64,000 nucleotides of DNA from Diplodia intermedia (taxonomy: Eukaryota; Ascomycota; Dothideomycetes; Botryosphaeriales; Botryosphaeriaceae). Within the stretch, counting starts at the first letter, position 1. The number at the start of each line of letters is the position of its first letter. Positions 1 through 11,610 of the stretch are shown here, one piece after another. The notes below the pieces were generated by a model. The model was given only the letters and a program-made list of their open reading frames with translations, was not told the DNA's origin and ran no database searches. The stretch lies in the NCBI GenBank assembly GCA_021495925.1, contig JAKEKT010000020.1:248001-312000 (forward strand), written 5' to 3'. The position numbers and the translations under genes were made by a program.

Positions 1-1
1 T

Positions 2-508
2 GGTGGTGATGGTGCGAAGGCGCTGAGGGCGCTGCGCGTCGATGGGCAGAGGCTGGATGCGTATCGGATCGCGGAGAACCCGCGCGAGGCGCCGTGCTGG
101 GGCCACACGCACCGCGAGTACGTGGCCGTGGACGACCTGTTGGATGTCGGCAGGGGCGAGCGGCTGGTCCGGAAGGTCGAGTTCACGCGCGAGTGCAGCG
201 ACTGCGGCGTCAGGCATCGGCATGAGGTGCAGCTGGTCGTGGGGCCCGGCGAGGAGATGCCGCGGGAGGGCGAGCTGCCGTCGTATCAGGAGCTGGAGAT
301 GGAGCAGGAGCAGCTGGAGGAGATTCGCGAGCTGTATGCGGAGGCCGAGGCACAGGCGGCTACTGAAGCTGGGTCTGAGTCTGGCAGTAGCGGTGCGGAG
401 CTCGAGCTTGACGATGAGACTGGCTCTGAGCAGACTGGATCTGAGTCTGAGGATTCTGAGGAGGATGAGCTACCACGTCCACGGCCGGTTGTCATGCGGC
501 GGATGTAG
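2..508 (+). CDS. Partial 3' end of an unrecognised protein with an acidic tail
   Basis: An open frame enters from the left edge and ends at the TAG at 506-508, so only the C-terminal 168 residues are visible. There is a short Cys/His stretch (CSDCGVRHRHE) followed by a Glu-rich helical segment (about 30 residues beginning ELEMEQEQLEE) and a Ser/Glu/Asp-rich tail ending PRPVVMRRM. I do not recognise the family. The tail composition is typical of disordered C-termini of nuclear or regulatory proteins, but that is only a composition argument. GC content and third-position bias favour this frame over the overlapping ones, including a 169-residue frame at 42-551 that I regard as a shadow. The start codon and the main domain lie outside the window. 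Confidence 0.6.
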   Translation, partial: GGDGAKALRALRVDGQRLDAYRIAENPREAPCWGHTHREYVAVDDLLDVGRGERLVRKVEFTRECSDCGVRHRHEVQLVVGPGEEMPREGELPSYQELEMEQEQLEEIRELYAEAEAQAATEAGSESGSSGAELELDDETGSEQTGSESEDSEEDELPRPRPVVMRRM

Positions 509-875
509 GAGTCGTGGTGCATCTTGTCCTTGTGTTGATGCAGTTTTCTGAAAGGATCTGGGGCGTGGAGACTTGAACCTTGGGTGAGCTTACAGCTTGA
601 TGAGTTCGAGGGCTAGAAACGCGATGGGTCTTTCGTTCAGTGGTATTCTAGAGCTGTATCTGGAAGAGAAACTAGAAGGGGCGTAGATTCGTGAGTTCTT
701 TTGGTGGAGCTCTTTATTTTGCGTTGTTCTGGTCTGCATAGCACACTGCCAGTCCCGTCATTCCGCACTCATACAGCCCCTTCGCGCAGCCGATGGCTAG
801 CGTGGATCTGTTTTTTGCTCATGTCATGGGTAGTTGAAGATATCGTCCGGACGAGAATGTCGAATTAAAAATTTG
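509..875. other. Intergenic, no gene seen
   Basis: This is the space between two converging stop codons. It presumably holds both 3' UTRs. I see no conserved frame, repeat or RNA gene in it. Confidence 0.5.
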
Positions 876-1880
876 TTACTTAACAAGGACATCAGAGTCC
901 GTATGATAAGCCATATTGATTCGTGAAGAATGGTCGTAGGTCCTGCTACTCCGGGGTTCGAGAGGATTTCGCATGACCTTAGTGAATGGTAAATCTCCGA
1001 AGACAACTCGCTTTGCGATGGCGTTGGAGACTGGTGTAGGAAGATTAGGAGGCCATATCCCCTCTGATAAACAACCGAGAATTGCAATATCAAAATCGGG
1101 ATGATTTAGCGACCCGTTCGGAAACCAGCGCCCTGAGACACCAGGCTCCTGCGGTAACTGACCGCCTGCGTCGGATTCAAGCTCACAATAGCCCGCCTGC
1201 CTCATGCAATGTACGAGATGGAGGCATAGGGAGGATCCATTGTGGCATTTCTTGCGACTGTTATTCTCTTGGCGGGACTCGAATATAATGTGGCAAGGAT
1301 TCATACAGGTGGCGTTGCCACACCGATGGGACATCTCAGTGTCAGATTGCATGTCGGTCTCAATGCTAGGTCCAGCGAGGAGAGCTCTTGCATGGCTAGC
1401 ATCCTTAACTGCGAGGGCGTGATAGACGTGTGCCAAGCGTGTTATATGCATCGAATGCGCTGGGTGTACACACATGCTGCCGTCCGAAATGGGATGAAAC
1501 CAACGAGGAATCAACACTCTTCTCTGTAATCTCCCATCCACACAGCAGCCTGCGTCATCGCGTCTCGACTCAGTAAAAAGTGTCAAGATCTTCTGAAGAT
1601 AGCGACTCTTGCTTTGCAGCCACCAAGATACCGCCATTAAGAAGTTCGGCGCGTTGGCGGTGCACTGTTCGACTTCTAGAGTTTCTTTCATCCACTCAAT
1701 GTTGATTGTCCTTGACGTTAACTCTGACAAGGGCGATATCTGCCATTGCTTCGAGGCTCTCTTTCTCTCTTCATCGGTGGGCCGCCTGGTGGCCAGTGTA
1801 GGATCGACTAATGCCTGATTGTTCACCAAATCCGGAGTGTTCACTGAATCCGGAGTGTTTACTGAATTCGGAGTGTTCAC
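876..1880 (-). CDS. His-Me finger (I-PpoI-like, zf-His_Me_endon) endonuclease-domain protein
   Basis: The core is MSHRCGNATC followed by NPCHIIFESRQENNSRKKC and, about 15 residues later, CLHLVHCMRQ. This matches the zinc-bound His-Me finger of the homing endonuclease I-PpoI family in order: the catalytic His in SH, the Asn in the EN(N)SR segment that binds Mg, and two Cys/His zinc sites. Many fungal nuclear genes of unknown role carry this domain. The N-terminus is a six-residue repeat (VNTPDS type) encoded by 18-bp DNA repeats. The start is uncertain: the listed 5' end is where the repeat frame is certain, not an ATG. The frame stays open upstream to a TGA near 2029, beyond which lies MGDELGDSLGIGDDDE in the same frame. 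Either an unrecognised intron joins them or the 5' end is damaged. The stop is at 876-878. About 334 residues are covered. Confidence 0.7.
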   Translation of the reverse strand: MNTPNSVNTPDSVNTPDLVNNQALVDPTLATRRPTDEERKRASKQWQISPLSELTSRTINIEWMKETLEVEQCTANAPNFLMAVSWWLQSKSRYLQKILTLFTESRRDDAGCCVDGRLQRRVLIPRWFHPISDGSMCVHPAHSMHITRLAHVYHALAVKDASHARALLAGPSIETDMQSDTEMSHRCGNATCMNPCHIIFESRQENNSRKKCHNGSSLCLHLVHCMRQAGYCELESDAGGQLPQEPGVSGRWFPNGSLNHPDFDIAILGCLSEGIWPPNLPTPVSNAIAKRVVFGDLPFTKVMRNPLEPRSSRTYDHSSRINMAYHTDSDVLVK

Positions 1881-1892
1881 CGAATCCGACGT
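1821..1892 (-). repeat. Four 18-bp tandem repeats coding for a six-residue repeat
   Basis: Four consecutive 18-nt units start at 1821, 1839, 1857 and 1875 and differ by 1-4 substitutions. On the minus strand they encode (V/S)NTP(D/N)S-type hexapeptides at the N-terminus of the His-Me finger protein. Because the unit is a multiple of three, copy-number change keeps the frame, so this is a plausible length-polymorphic site. Confidence 0.85.
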
Positions 1893-2028
1893 GTCCGTGG
1901 TAGAGAGAGATTCAGCCCTTCGAATAATAACCTTCCAGATATCCTCTGAAGCTGAATCATGGTGGATGTTATCGAAGGGAAGTCACTCATCGTCATCCCC
2001 AATCCCAAGACTGTCTCCAAGTTCGTCA

Positions 2029-5000
2029 CCCATTAACCCATCATCGGCGTTCTCTTCTTGGTATGTTTAACGAGGTGACTGACGGTCCTTACGGGAGCGG
2101 GAACGTGAGCTGCGTTGACGACTGCCGTAGTGGCGAGGGGAATGGCGGCGAGAAGAGCGTGACCGATATCTATTCCGGGCGTGGCGGTCTGGTAGAAAAA
2201 TCGTCAAATCAGTCTAATGTTAATACTTTTGACTACCCTATTACATGATGCAGGGTATATTTGCTCCAATATGATGGAGAAATCCGCCTGCTAATGCAAT
2301 AAGCCATAGAATGCGCTTGCAGTCATCTCTACGCACATGCAAAATGCCCATATCAATTTTGATTCAGAAAATCCCAGTATTAGCTCCCTGGTCTCCGTCC
2401 ACAAATTAAGAGGCCACTCGGAGCAATAATAGCAGTATAGATTATCCAAGCCGCGCGGATCACCAGTATATCCACTCTCTGACTCGTTCCAGCCCCCAAA
2501 ACGCCAAAACGCCAAAACGGCCCTCTACCTCGTATCTTCGAAGCGAGCTGATTGCCAAACTTCGTTATAGTAGTAATAATACTGCATTTCAAAGCTTATA
2601 ACCGAGCCCCGTGCTACTGTACGCACTGAGAAGACGGGCATAACACTGGGGCCTCATTAGCGAGATGAACCGCCGCTGTAAGAGCAGGATTTCTTCATGC
2701 TCCCTGAATCATGGAAGAAGATACAAGGGAGCCGGCAGAGGTAAAGGTTTCCAATCGCCTACAATGACGGGCTTAACATAGAATCATACAACGTAGTCCA
2801 GACTCACGAGTGGTAGAACCGTGTTGTTGATTCAACGATTCGTACATGGAGCCAGTGGGAAGCAACACCATCCATATCTTTACATAATCACCGAGCCGTC
2901 CAATCACAGGAACGAATCAAAAACGGGATGGCGTCGACGCACCTCGAGGGGGGCCACGGGCCAGGGTGCAAGGAATGCGATCCTATCCGGAACCAACCGG
3001 ATTTCCGTCGTTCTGTTCATTTCGAATACCCCGGATAGCCCACGCGACTACCGCGACGATCCAGATCGATCCATTTCGAGGCGCTGCTGCTTGGTAAATG
3101 TCAGCCCACCGACGTTTACCGAGACATGCGGGCTTAAGACTCCGCTCCACGCGTTACTGCTCTGGTTTGCGTGTGGTCTAAAAACTATCCCTGAAACGGG
3201 GCGAACAGCGGGTGTTGTGGATACCCTTCACAGAAATGCACACTGCAGTGTGTGTTTAGCCTCGGGATTGAAAAGACCAGGATGGCGAGAGGAGGGTGGA
3301 TGGTTTGGATAGAGTGCTGAGGGCAAGTCACGGATGAGGAAAGAGTACCGAGAAGGGGCTTGCGTGTGCACAAACTGGCGGCCTGCATGTTTGATATTAT
3401 CGCACGGCCATGGAGTAGCTTGGGGAAAGCCGGCATTTCGACTTGGCTCGTTCGCGCTGCAGAGAATCGACGGAACGGATGAAATGCCAAACAACGTAGC
3501 GTCCTTAGCAACGGGTGGGGCGCGACCAACCACGTGGGGAGGCGGCATGAGAGCTACACAAAAGTCGATGGCAGCTGAAGCAGATCTTCACCGTATTGAC
3601 GTTGAGCGTGGCGCGGGCTAGGGGCTCGTATGGAGCGGATCACGTCTGAACAACCGACGCGATTGCTTTGCCACCTGATTCTGCAGGTCTCTGGATAAAA
3701 CGGGCCGACGGTTTCCAATTGCGCAGCTGTTTCAGCTGGCTTTGCGGACGGGACGGTAGCTAGCTGAGAAGGAAGACCGGCAATAGTGCAGGGTATAACC
3801 GAACATGGAAGAAAAGTGCGCGTCCATTTTGTGGGTCAAACGCGATGCTGATCCGCCAGCGACCCAAGGCGATCATGCTGCGTAGGGATGAGGATGGGCG
3901 CAGGCGCTTCCGAGAAAGACAAGCGCAAGAGCTGGGCCGGCCTGTTTCTGAACGACGGCATGTGAAGGAACCCAAAGGGCGAGGCAAGTCGCGCAAGGCA
4001 ATTTGCGGGGTACCCGGGCGGTGGGTCCGGTGGTGGTGCGGGGGAGGATAGGGGCTCCACAGCCGGGGAAAGCGATCCCGAGTCGTTGGGCCACTGCCCG
4101 TCCGTACACCTTTGAGTCGGCCGTCGCTGAGCCGGCTTGATGACAGAGGCTGGCGGCGAGGGCTGGCTAAGCTGCGCGGGCTGGCTAAGCTGCGCGCAAT
4201 AAGGCTGAGCGGTGGCTGCCGCAGCTGACCGTCGTCGCAGGCTTGCATCGTCCTGTCTCGCAGCTGGCCAATGGCCGCCCAGCCCGGGCCGTTATTTGAT
4301 AAGCCAGCGCGTAGACATGCAGGGCGACAGCAAACGGCCCGGATCTGGTGAGCACTAGGCTGCTCCGCGCTAGCTGCCCTCGCCCACGAGGCCGCTTTAT
4401 CTTCACACGGGGATTAAATTCTCATGGCGCTGGGTACTCCGTCGCGGCGGTGCCTGGCGAGAGTCAGTGCAACACAAGGGCCCATGCTCGACTGCTGCTT
4501 TCGGCCACTACTACTGCACAGCCAAAACGCCGCCGTTGCAGGTCGATAGTCGCAGGAAACACCTCCGCTGTGCCCAGGGAATCGCTCCTCACGCGCCGGG
4601 TGTGACGGTGGACCATGGCGCCATGTGTGGAAACCCTCCGCCGCCGTGGCGGAGACGCGCCCTGACGATCGTGCAGCGGCGACTGATGGCAATGCCGGCC
4701 ATGGCTTTGACTCCGCCATCACTTGGCTCTCGCAGGTGAGCGTTCGCCGGCCCATGGCGGAGGCGGAGGCGGGCTTACTCTCCTCGTGTTGACTGGCGCA
4801 GGCTGCTGTGCCTCTGGCTGGCTGTTGGGGACTGAGATGAGCTCTTGGGGCTCGGCCTTGGGCTGCGGCTGCAGGCAGGCCCCTGTGTGCGCTCCCAGCC
4901 CACTGGTGCCAGAGCTTCCCCACCACCTGACGAGCCTCGCCGGCTTGTCGCCATCACGACTCGCCAAGGGATGCTTGATAGCAGACCAGGCCACTCGTGC

Positions 5001-6165
5001 TCCCGTGCCCCTTGCTGGTCCGGCTGCCGACCGTCGATCGCCTGCTCATCATCTCGGTCAGGCTCGCCGCACTGATTCAGCGCTGACGCCGCATCAACGC
5101 TGCCTTGCTCAAGGCTCTGCGGTTGTGCCGGCACGCGTTTCGAGCCCTTGTGGCGGTAGGTGCGCCATCCGACTGGCTGGCTGCACCATCCCCGGACCCC
5201 GGGTGCTACGGAGAAGATGGTGGCTCGTGGGCATGGGTGTGAAATAATCGATAGCCTGCCCTCCCAGTGCCATGTCGCGGCACTTCTCGATCTCTACCGT
5301 CCTTTCCGCCTGCTCCACAGGCAAGTCCGCGTGTCGCCCGACCAGCCGGTGTGGGCATGCCGCCAGCGAGACCCTCTGTGAGACCAACAGCCCTCGCCCA
5401 TCACATCATCCTTTTTTGTGCTACGTGCCACCGGCACCCTCACTTCCAGTCTTGCGCCCTAGACCGTGGTGCTCGTCACCGCATCACCATCTTTTTGATT
5501 GTCCGCTCCCTGGCCCCGCGCTCTCCGATTCTGTTCGCGTTTGTCGAAGCAAACAAGGCGAAACACTGCCAGGCATCATACACTGTCCTCTCCCGCCGAC
5601 ACCTGCAACTTCACTGCTCTCCTGATTGGATTTGTTAGTGTAGCCACGCTCATTATTCCCTAATCAGCAATCGGTCCCGCCCGAGGGCCTTCCAAGAGAC
5701 CTGCATCGGTTTGCAACTCGATATCCGGCGTCGGTTCGTGTGGCGGAGTCGAATTCCGAGTCGGCGGGCAGGGGATCCAGGTCGGCGAAGGCGCAGCAGG
5801 GTCGAAGCTCAGGCTTCGGTGAATAAGGCCTGTTCGGTCCGCCGGGCGCGCATGGAGAAAGAAGCACGCTTGCCATCGAAGGTCATTCCCGGTTGTCGGA
5901 CGTCGAGGGCGGGTTGAACGGCGGGGCCAGCCGACCAAGAAGGCAGCCGCACGGCCGCGCCTTCCTCCTGCTCACTCCCCACAACTGCTGCTGCGCGACT
6001 GCCGCTTCGGCCCAGGGCCAATTAAGCGAGCAGCCCTGCGCCGGCATATCCTCCCTCGGGTGCTTGCCCTATCCTTCCCTTCCTCTCCACCCTGTTTGCG
6101 TAGCCACACCGTCCGCCCAGCACTTGGTCGCGCACACAAGATCTTCGCTCGCACCATCCGTCAGG
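2029..6165. other. Long gene-poor stretch, partly GC-rich leader of the GPCR gene
   Basis: About 4.1 kb with only short overlapping frames in all six phases, none with a recognisable domain or plausible splice structure. Small repeats are present: three CCAAAACG units near 2494-2520 and an 18-bp direct duplication around 4160-4195. From about 4000 the base composition becomes GC-rich and many frames stay open by chance. The last few hundred bases before 6166 are pyrimidine-rich and probably contain the promoter and 5' UTR of the GPCR gene. I see no tRNA or mobile-element core. Confidence 0.5.
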
Positions 6166-7989
6166 ATGAATCCGAACCAGGAGCGCGCTCTTGAGAGCGT
6201 GACTCGCACCACCTCGGCCATCTCCTTGGCCGCCTGCCTCTTCGTCCTGCTCACCTTCACCTTCTTCACGGCATTCCGCAAGCCGATCAACAGGCTGATC
6301 GTCTACGCTTCGATTGGTAACATTCTGACCAACACCGCCACTGTCGTCTCGGTCGCTGCAATTCCCAGCCATGGCGCTTCTTGGTCTTTGTGCCGCTTCC
6401 AAGGCTTCTTCATCCAGATGTGAGTACTCCATCACCAGCCTCACTTGCTCACCATCCTCGCCTGCGCGCACCAACCTCGCCTGTGTTGGTTTCGGCCTCG
6501 AGCGCAGCAAGATCTTTTCGCTTAGGAATATGCTAATTCCTGATAAGGTTCATGCCCGCAGATTCTCTCTGGACCTTGTGCATGGCCCTGAACGTTTATC
6601 TTACGTTCTTCAAGTAAGATGGCGCACTGTGTACGCATTCCAGATCCCACATTGACTAACCAAGCATACAGGAACTACAATTCTGTCGACCTAGGTGGCC
6701 TTGAACTCCGCTACTTCGTCACGTGCTACGGCGTTTGCTTTATCCCGGCCCTCATATACCTCGTCTTGGACCATTCTCGGCTTCAGACGGGCATCTATGG
6801 AGATGCACTTGTAAGTTTCCTACGTACTTGTGGATAAACTAGTCTAATTACGCAAAGCTCTGGTGCTGGGTGAGCAAAGACTGGGAATGGATGCGCATTG
6901 CATTCTTCTACGGGCCGGTCTGGTAAATCCACCCCTCCTCATCGCTGGTCTAGGCCTTCGCTAACCAACACCCTCCTTAGGGTCGTCATCGCGGTGATCA
7001 TCTTCATCTACTGCTACACTGGAAGAGTCATCTTCAAGCAGCGCAAGGCCCTCCGTGCCTTTTCACGCAGCAACGAGCACTCGTTGCCGCAGATCAGGAA
7101 CCCTTTCAACACTCCCAACGCCGTAACCGCCGTTACCGAGGTCATCGTCACCTCCGAGTCCATTCGGTCCGAGGACGATCTCAGGACTGTCGATGTTGAA
7201 GCTGATGCCCGTAGCTCTTACTCAAGCACAAGGACGCTGAGCGGTACGACAGTTGGACATCGCAACAACTCAGAGCCCAGCGACAACCACCCTTTCCAGC
7301 GCTACGAGCCCGATAACGCAGTCTGGCCTTACTCAAATGCCGTATCTGGTGGCAATGGTGATCCCAAGAACCTCTTCTCGACCTCTGTTTCCGCAGGCGC
7401 TCCCGTGCCCGCCGAGCTTCTGATCGACTTCGATGGCCCACGCCCCACCAGTTCGAGCAACGGCAACCGCAAGACTGGCTCGGGTGGTCGCCATGCCAAT
7501 GATGCTGCTATGGGCTACGCTAAGGTGGCGTTCTTGATGTTCCTCGCGCTGTTCTTTGTCTGGATTCCGTCAACGGCGAACCGCGTCTATGCCCTCGCCA
7601 ATCCGGACAAGGTGAACTTCCCACTCAACATCACCGCCGCCATCGTCCTCCCAACGCAGGGCTTTTGGAACTTCCTCATCTACGTGTGCACGTCTTGGTC
7701 TCAGTGCAAGGACGCGTGGACGGATGTGCGCGGCTTGCTCTCCGGACTGATCTCGAAGAAGAAGCGTTTGGGCCCGGATCTGGAAATGGGCGATGGAGCG
7801 CCGCGGCCTAGGGCAAGGCCTTGGTCGAGTGCGAGCGAGCTTTATTCGGAGAGAAGGCGTGGATTCCACGGTTCGCACGCGGCATCGGAGCGAGCCGACG
7901 CGGATGAGAGGGACGACGCCATTACTCCGTGCAGTTCCCGTCCGCCGACGAGCCCGCCAGCGAGCGAGAGCGGTCTGACTGGTCATTGA
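6166..7989 (+). CDS. cAMP-receptor-like (Dicty_CAR family) G-protein-coupled receptor
   Basis: Five exons (6166-6419, 6548-6613, 6672-6810, 6858-6922, 6981-7989) join in phase to give 510 residues. All four introns are GT-AG, and the second carries a TGACTAAC branch site. The predicted protein has seven hydrophobic helices: first AISLAACLFVLLTFTFFTAF, then the RKPINRLIVYASIGN loop and TM2 typical of the slime-mould cAMP receptor family and its fungal relatives (A. nidulans GprH, N. crassa GPR-1 group). It has a conserved CRFQGFF segment before TM3 and a long intracellular loop 3 of roughly 130 Ser/Thr-rich residues between TM5 (VVIAVIIFIYCYTG) and TM6 (VAFLMFLALFFVWIPSTANR). The tail is Arg/Ser-rich. 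Such receptors are thought to sense carbon or amino-acid cues through heterotrimeric G proteins at the plasma membrane; the ligand here is unknown. I chose the ATG at 6166 because it begins the conserved N-terminus; the frame is open further upstream but lacks family features. Confidence 0.9.
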
Positions 7990-9577
7990 TCTTCCCATCT
8001 CCCGCTGGTGGATGGAGGATTATTCAGTCATTTCCTCTTCTCGTAACGATTGCGCGTTTCCGAAGTAAGTACCCTTCTTTTCATACCTCAGAACGATTGC
8101 GCCTGCAGAAGCTGACGCTACTTGTTCCACAGGATACCCCGGGTTTACGGATTCAACTTTGCTTCTTCTTGACTGATATTCTCCATCCGATGTCCTCACG
8201 ACGAACGTATACTAAAGCAAAGCATCTAACGTTCACGCCTCGATGAGCAATGACTTGATCCTGTCTTGCAATAGAAGGTCAATGGATGGGGAAGAGTTTC
8301 TTTTCAGATTTCTGGATAGAGGGGGTTGTACCATTTTCAGCGTGGGTACAGATGCGACCAGATGCATTCATTCAGAACTCGAAAATACTGAGAAGATGCT
8401 CAACAAGGCGCTTCTCTATTACGAGGATATGACAGGGAATGGACTCGGACTTTCAGTGCAGTTGTGCATATATAGACACACTGACATGCAGGTCTGGCAA
8501 GGTCAACTGAAATCTTGACAGCCTCTTTTCGAACCCAACATTGGTTCAAAGTAAATAATCAATTCAATGGAATATATTCCGGTTGAATATCACAGCTTTT
8601 TGAGTACCGTACATGTGAATGGCTGCAGGGAGCCGCTCTACGCAAAGCTCCCGTCAGATTACAATAGGCACTAACGAAGCGGTATGTTCATGCTTATACC
8701 CCATGTGTTGGCTCCAGTGGTTTTTGAGTCACTATCCTTGCAGCTGCGTGGCCGCCGGCACTCCCGGGCCGCATGCACGTCAGACCTTAGTCGGCTCCTC
8801 CTGCAAGCCCTTTCCCTGCGCCTACCTACCGGTAGCGTGCGGTTGCAGTAGCAGGCAGCAGGCCGGTTGCGTAACTGCTTGCGTACATTATGGCTGCCAC
8901 AGCGGGTGACGAGAGAATTGAACTCATCCCCGTCCGACTTGAAGAGTAAACGAACTGTACTTACGTAGGCGGTTGAATTCAAGAAGCTGGACGCATCTAA
9001 GGACAGCGCTGTTCGTGAGCCTGGCTGGTGCTTGCTAACCGTTTTGACCGATCCAGCCCGGCCCATTGTCCCCGCACTCGTGTGTGCGCTGATGTCCTGC
9101 GGTATCGCGCCACATGTACGTTGCGCCATGAGATGCCCGTGTTACTATTCCGTGCCGCTAACTTCTGAGCTTAGATTCCACCTTGTAGTAGACGCTCCAG
9201 AGAAGCTGTCGGGACCGCAATACCGAGCGTCTGTTACATATTGCGGCTCTCGCGTCAGGGAATATGGATCCGCAAGGCTGTCCGTCCTTGGGCGGCGTCG
9301 CCGTGGTTCTCCCTATGGAGCCGTGGCTCGAAATTGAGCTGCGAAAGAATTAACTGCCAGTTATTAGGAGCTTCTGATGAGCCAAGGTCAGTGGCATCTC
9401 AGAACTACCCAAGGGTTCTGTATGTCCAAACGGGAAAAAAGTGTTGCTTTGTCGATAAGCGATCATGACCCTACCCATGACTGTATCCGATCCCTAAAAC
9501 GCCATAACATCTAAGCTTAATCCAACATAACACCATCCAAAGTGCATCCCTACACAAGCCTTCAGCACACAGGCCCC
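7990..9577. other. Intergenic between two convergent genes
   Basis: The GPCR gene and PRI2 converge here. Apart from a probable 3'-UTR intron at 8065-8132 I find no coding frame with domain or splice support. The stretch 8860-9350 has short open frames in several phases that look like chance. Confidence 0.5.
8065..8132 (+). other. Probable intron in the 3' UTR of the GPCR gene
   Basis: A good fungal donor (GTAAGT at 8065), a GCTGACGCT branch-like site and a pyrimidine-preceded acceptor (CCACAG ending at 8132) lie 76 bases after the GPCR stop. The 68-nt size is typical of introns in this window. It could only splice an untranslated region or an alternative C-terminus. Confidence 0.4.
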
Positions 9578-11314
9578 TCATTGACCCTGCGACCTGATCC
9601 CCTCCCTCAACGCACTGCCCCCTTCCTCACCCAGATGGCCCAGCAAGAAGCTCCTCTTGAAGTACTCGTTCGGGTGCAAAATGGTATCCATCTCGCTTGC
9701 ACCCCACGTCCCCTCCTCCTTGACCTTCTTGATCTCGCCCTTGTGCTTCCACTCAAACACGCGATTGCATGCGATGTGGTACCGCTGTCTCTTTATATCA
9801 TCCCTAACCTCCCTCAGCACCTGCCCATCATTGACGCCCGTCTGCTGGAGCAACGACACCAAGTTCTCTGGAGCGAATGACCGGTATGGGCAGCCGTGCG
9901 TCTGACCGGGGCCGGGCAGAGGCTCGGTGGTGAGCTTCTGGCACGAGTACGGCGTGTAGCCGCGGCCGCGACGGTTTGCGTCGCCGCCGACGTCGCCGTA
10001 GGCGTGGCGCACGTTGTAGCGGTACTCCTTGTTGAATTTCTCGTCCGTTATGAGTTTGAAGCTGCGACGCCAGAAGATCAGGCACTCTTCCAGCGACAGA
10101 CCGATGCCTTTGAGGAAGAGCGTATATTGGAGGCGACCAAAGTGCTTGAGGTGCGAGTTCTGGCGAAGGGTGCGGTGCAGGTGCTGCATGCACAGGGGGA
10201 AGTGCTTGGATAGCGCGTCGACTGAGGCAGCGGTGGGAGCAGAGAGCCCGTCGATAGCGGTGTCCGACGAGTAAGTGGTATCCGGTGCGGTGAAGTTGTT
10301 CGAGAGGTGGGAGAGAATGGGGGAGAGCCGGTCGTCCTCATCAAGGCGCGGCAGGGCGCGAGAGGTCAACTAAGGAAAATGTGAGTCCTCGTCTCGAAAC
10401 GAATATACACCTGATCGGGCATGGCGCGAGCATTACTCACCAGCAACGCGTCATCCAACCTTCTCGTGAACTCAGCAATAACTAAGCTCGACTGCTCCCT
10501 CACCGGCACATAAGCCATACCTCTCCTGATAAGCACCTTCCTCTGTTCCACCAGCTCCGGCACCTTCTCCCACTCCACCTTGAACCAGCCATCTTCCTCA
10601 GCCCTCTTCCCAAACCCAGCTCCCGCCGTCGCGTTGACCAAATCCTGGCCCAACTCCTTCTTTTCCTCGTCGGTCACCTTTTCCCACTGGCCTCCCATAT
10701 CCAAGCTGTCGACAAACTCACGCCTTTCATTTGTGTTCTCTTCACGCCAGCGCAGGCGGAACAGCATCGTCTCCAGGCGCGCGAAGCGGCGGCGCAGGTC
10801 CTCGGTCGCGGAGAAGGCGAGACGCAATATGAAGTGCGAGTAGTGGTCCTTCTTGCGCTCGGTATCCAGCTGGGTGCTGCGGCTGCTGTTGCTGTGAAGC
10901 GGCAGATGTTTCTCGAGGATAGGCGCCATATACGAGGCCGTCTCCTCGGGCGAACGGTTACGGAAGCTACAGGCTTCGAGTTCGGAGAGGACTACATGAC
11001 AAAAGTGTGTTAATAGTGCCTTTTCGACTGGGAGTGCAAGCAGAGACGCGATGCTGTGCGCGTTGCTTGCGGCATGGTCCTCTTGAGGCGCGTAAGCCGA
11101 CGAGGAAATGGCAGCGTCGCTCACCCTTTAATCTCGCAATTGCCCACTCTTCAAACTCCTCAAGCGTGATCTCTGCAGTCGGCGGTAGAGTGTAGAAGTT
11201 CAGCCTGTGCTTGTATTCCTGTTCCCTCCATGTCGGCTTTGCGAATTGGCGTTTCTTGTGGTCGACATCTGCGCGCCGCTTGGGATCAATGCGAGTAAAG
11301 GATGTACGTTGCAT
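9578..11314 (-). CDS. PRI2: DNA primase large subunit
   Basis: Three exons on the minus strand (11314-11125, 10991-10441, 10369-9578) give 510 residues, close to yeast and human primase large subunits. The product pairs with the small catalytic primase and DNA polymerase alpha to make RNA-DNA primers at replication forks. Diagnostic segments appear in the expected order: an N-terminal basic region, HYSHFILRLAFSATEDLRR, RRGMAYVPV, and the C-terminal iron-sulfur domain. The four cysteines that hold the 4Fe-4S cluster are at about residues 307 (FPLC), 390 (YSC), 407 (HGCPYR) and 448 (HIAC). The first intron (132 nt) separates IARLKV from LSELE, matching the ERLKVLRAIE region of the human protein. 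The start ATG at 11314 begins MQRTSFTR. It is followed in the same orientation by the PHO13-like and tRNA methyltransferase genes. Confidence is high. Confidence 0.96.
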
Positions 11315-11610
11315 GTTGCTGGACCGCTAGCGCTAGGACCAGGCTACGAAGAGCAAAGAGCAGGGGTTTATGTATGTTTGCGGTGGAGGAAGGTGGGATG
11401 TGGTGGAGTTGGCGCGCGAGATGCTAGAATGTTGCGGGCGGCGCGCGCTGGGAGACGCGAGGCGCGTTCGCGTCTCGACAAGGATGTCGCACCACGCTAG
11501 TCGGCGCCAGTAAGACCGAAGATGATGCCCCAGGCATCCATCTGCATTTCATGCATGTATAGTCTTGTCTATCTCTACCTTCTAGCATCTACTGTCTAGC
11601 GTCCTTTGAT

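Noticed and set aside
4414..5247. Overlapping long frames on both strands
   Set aside because: All phases are open because of GC content; translations are Ala/Pro/Arg/Ser mixtures without domains.
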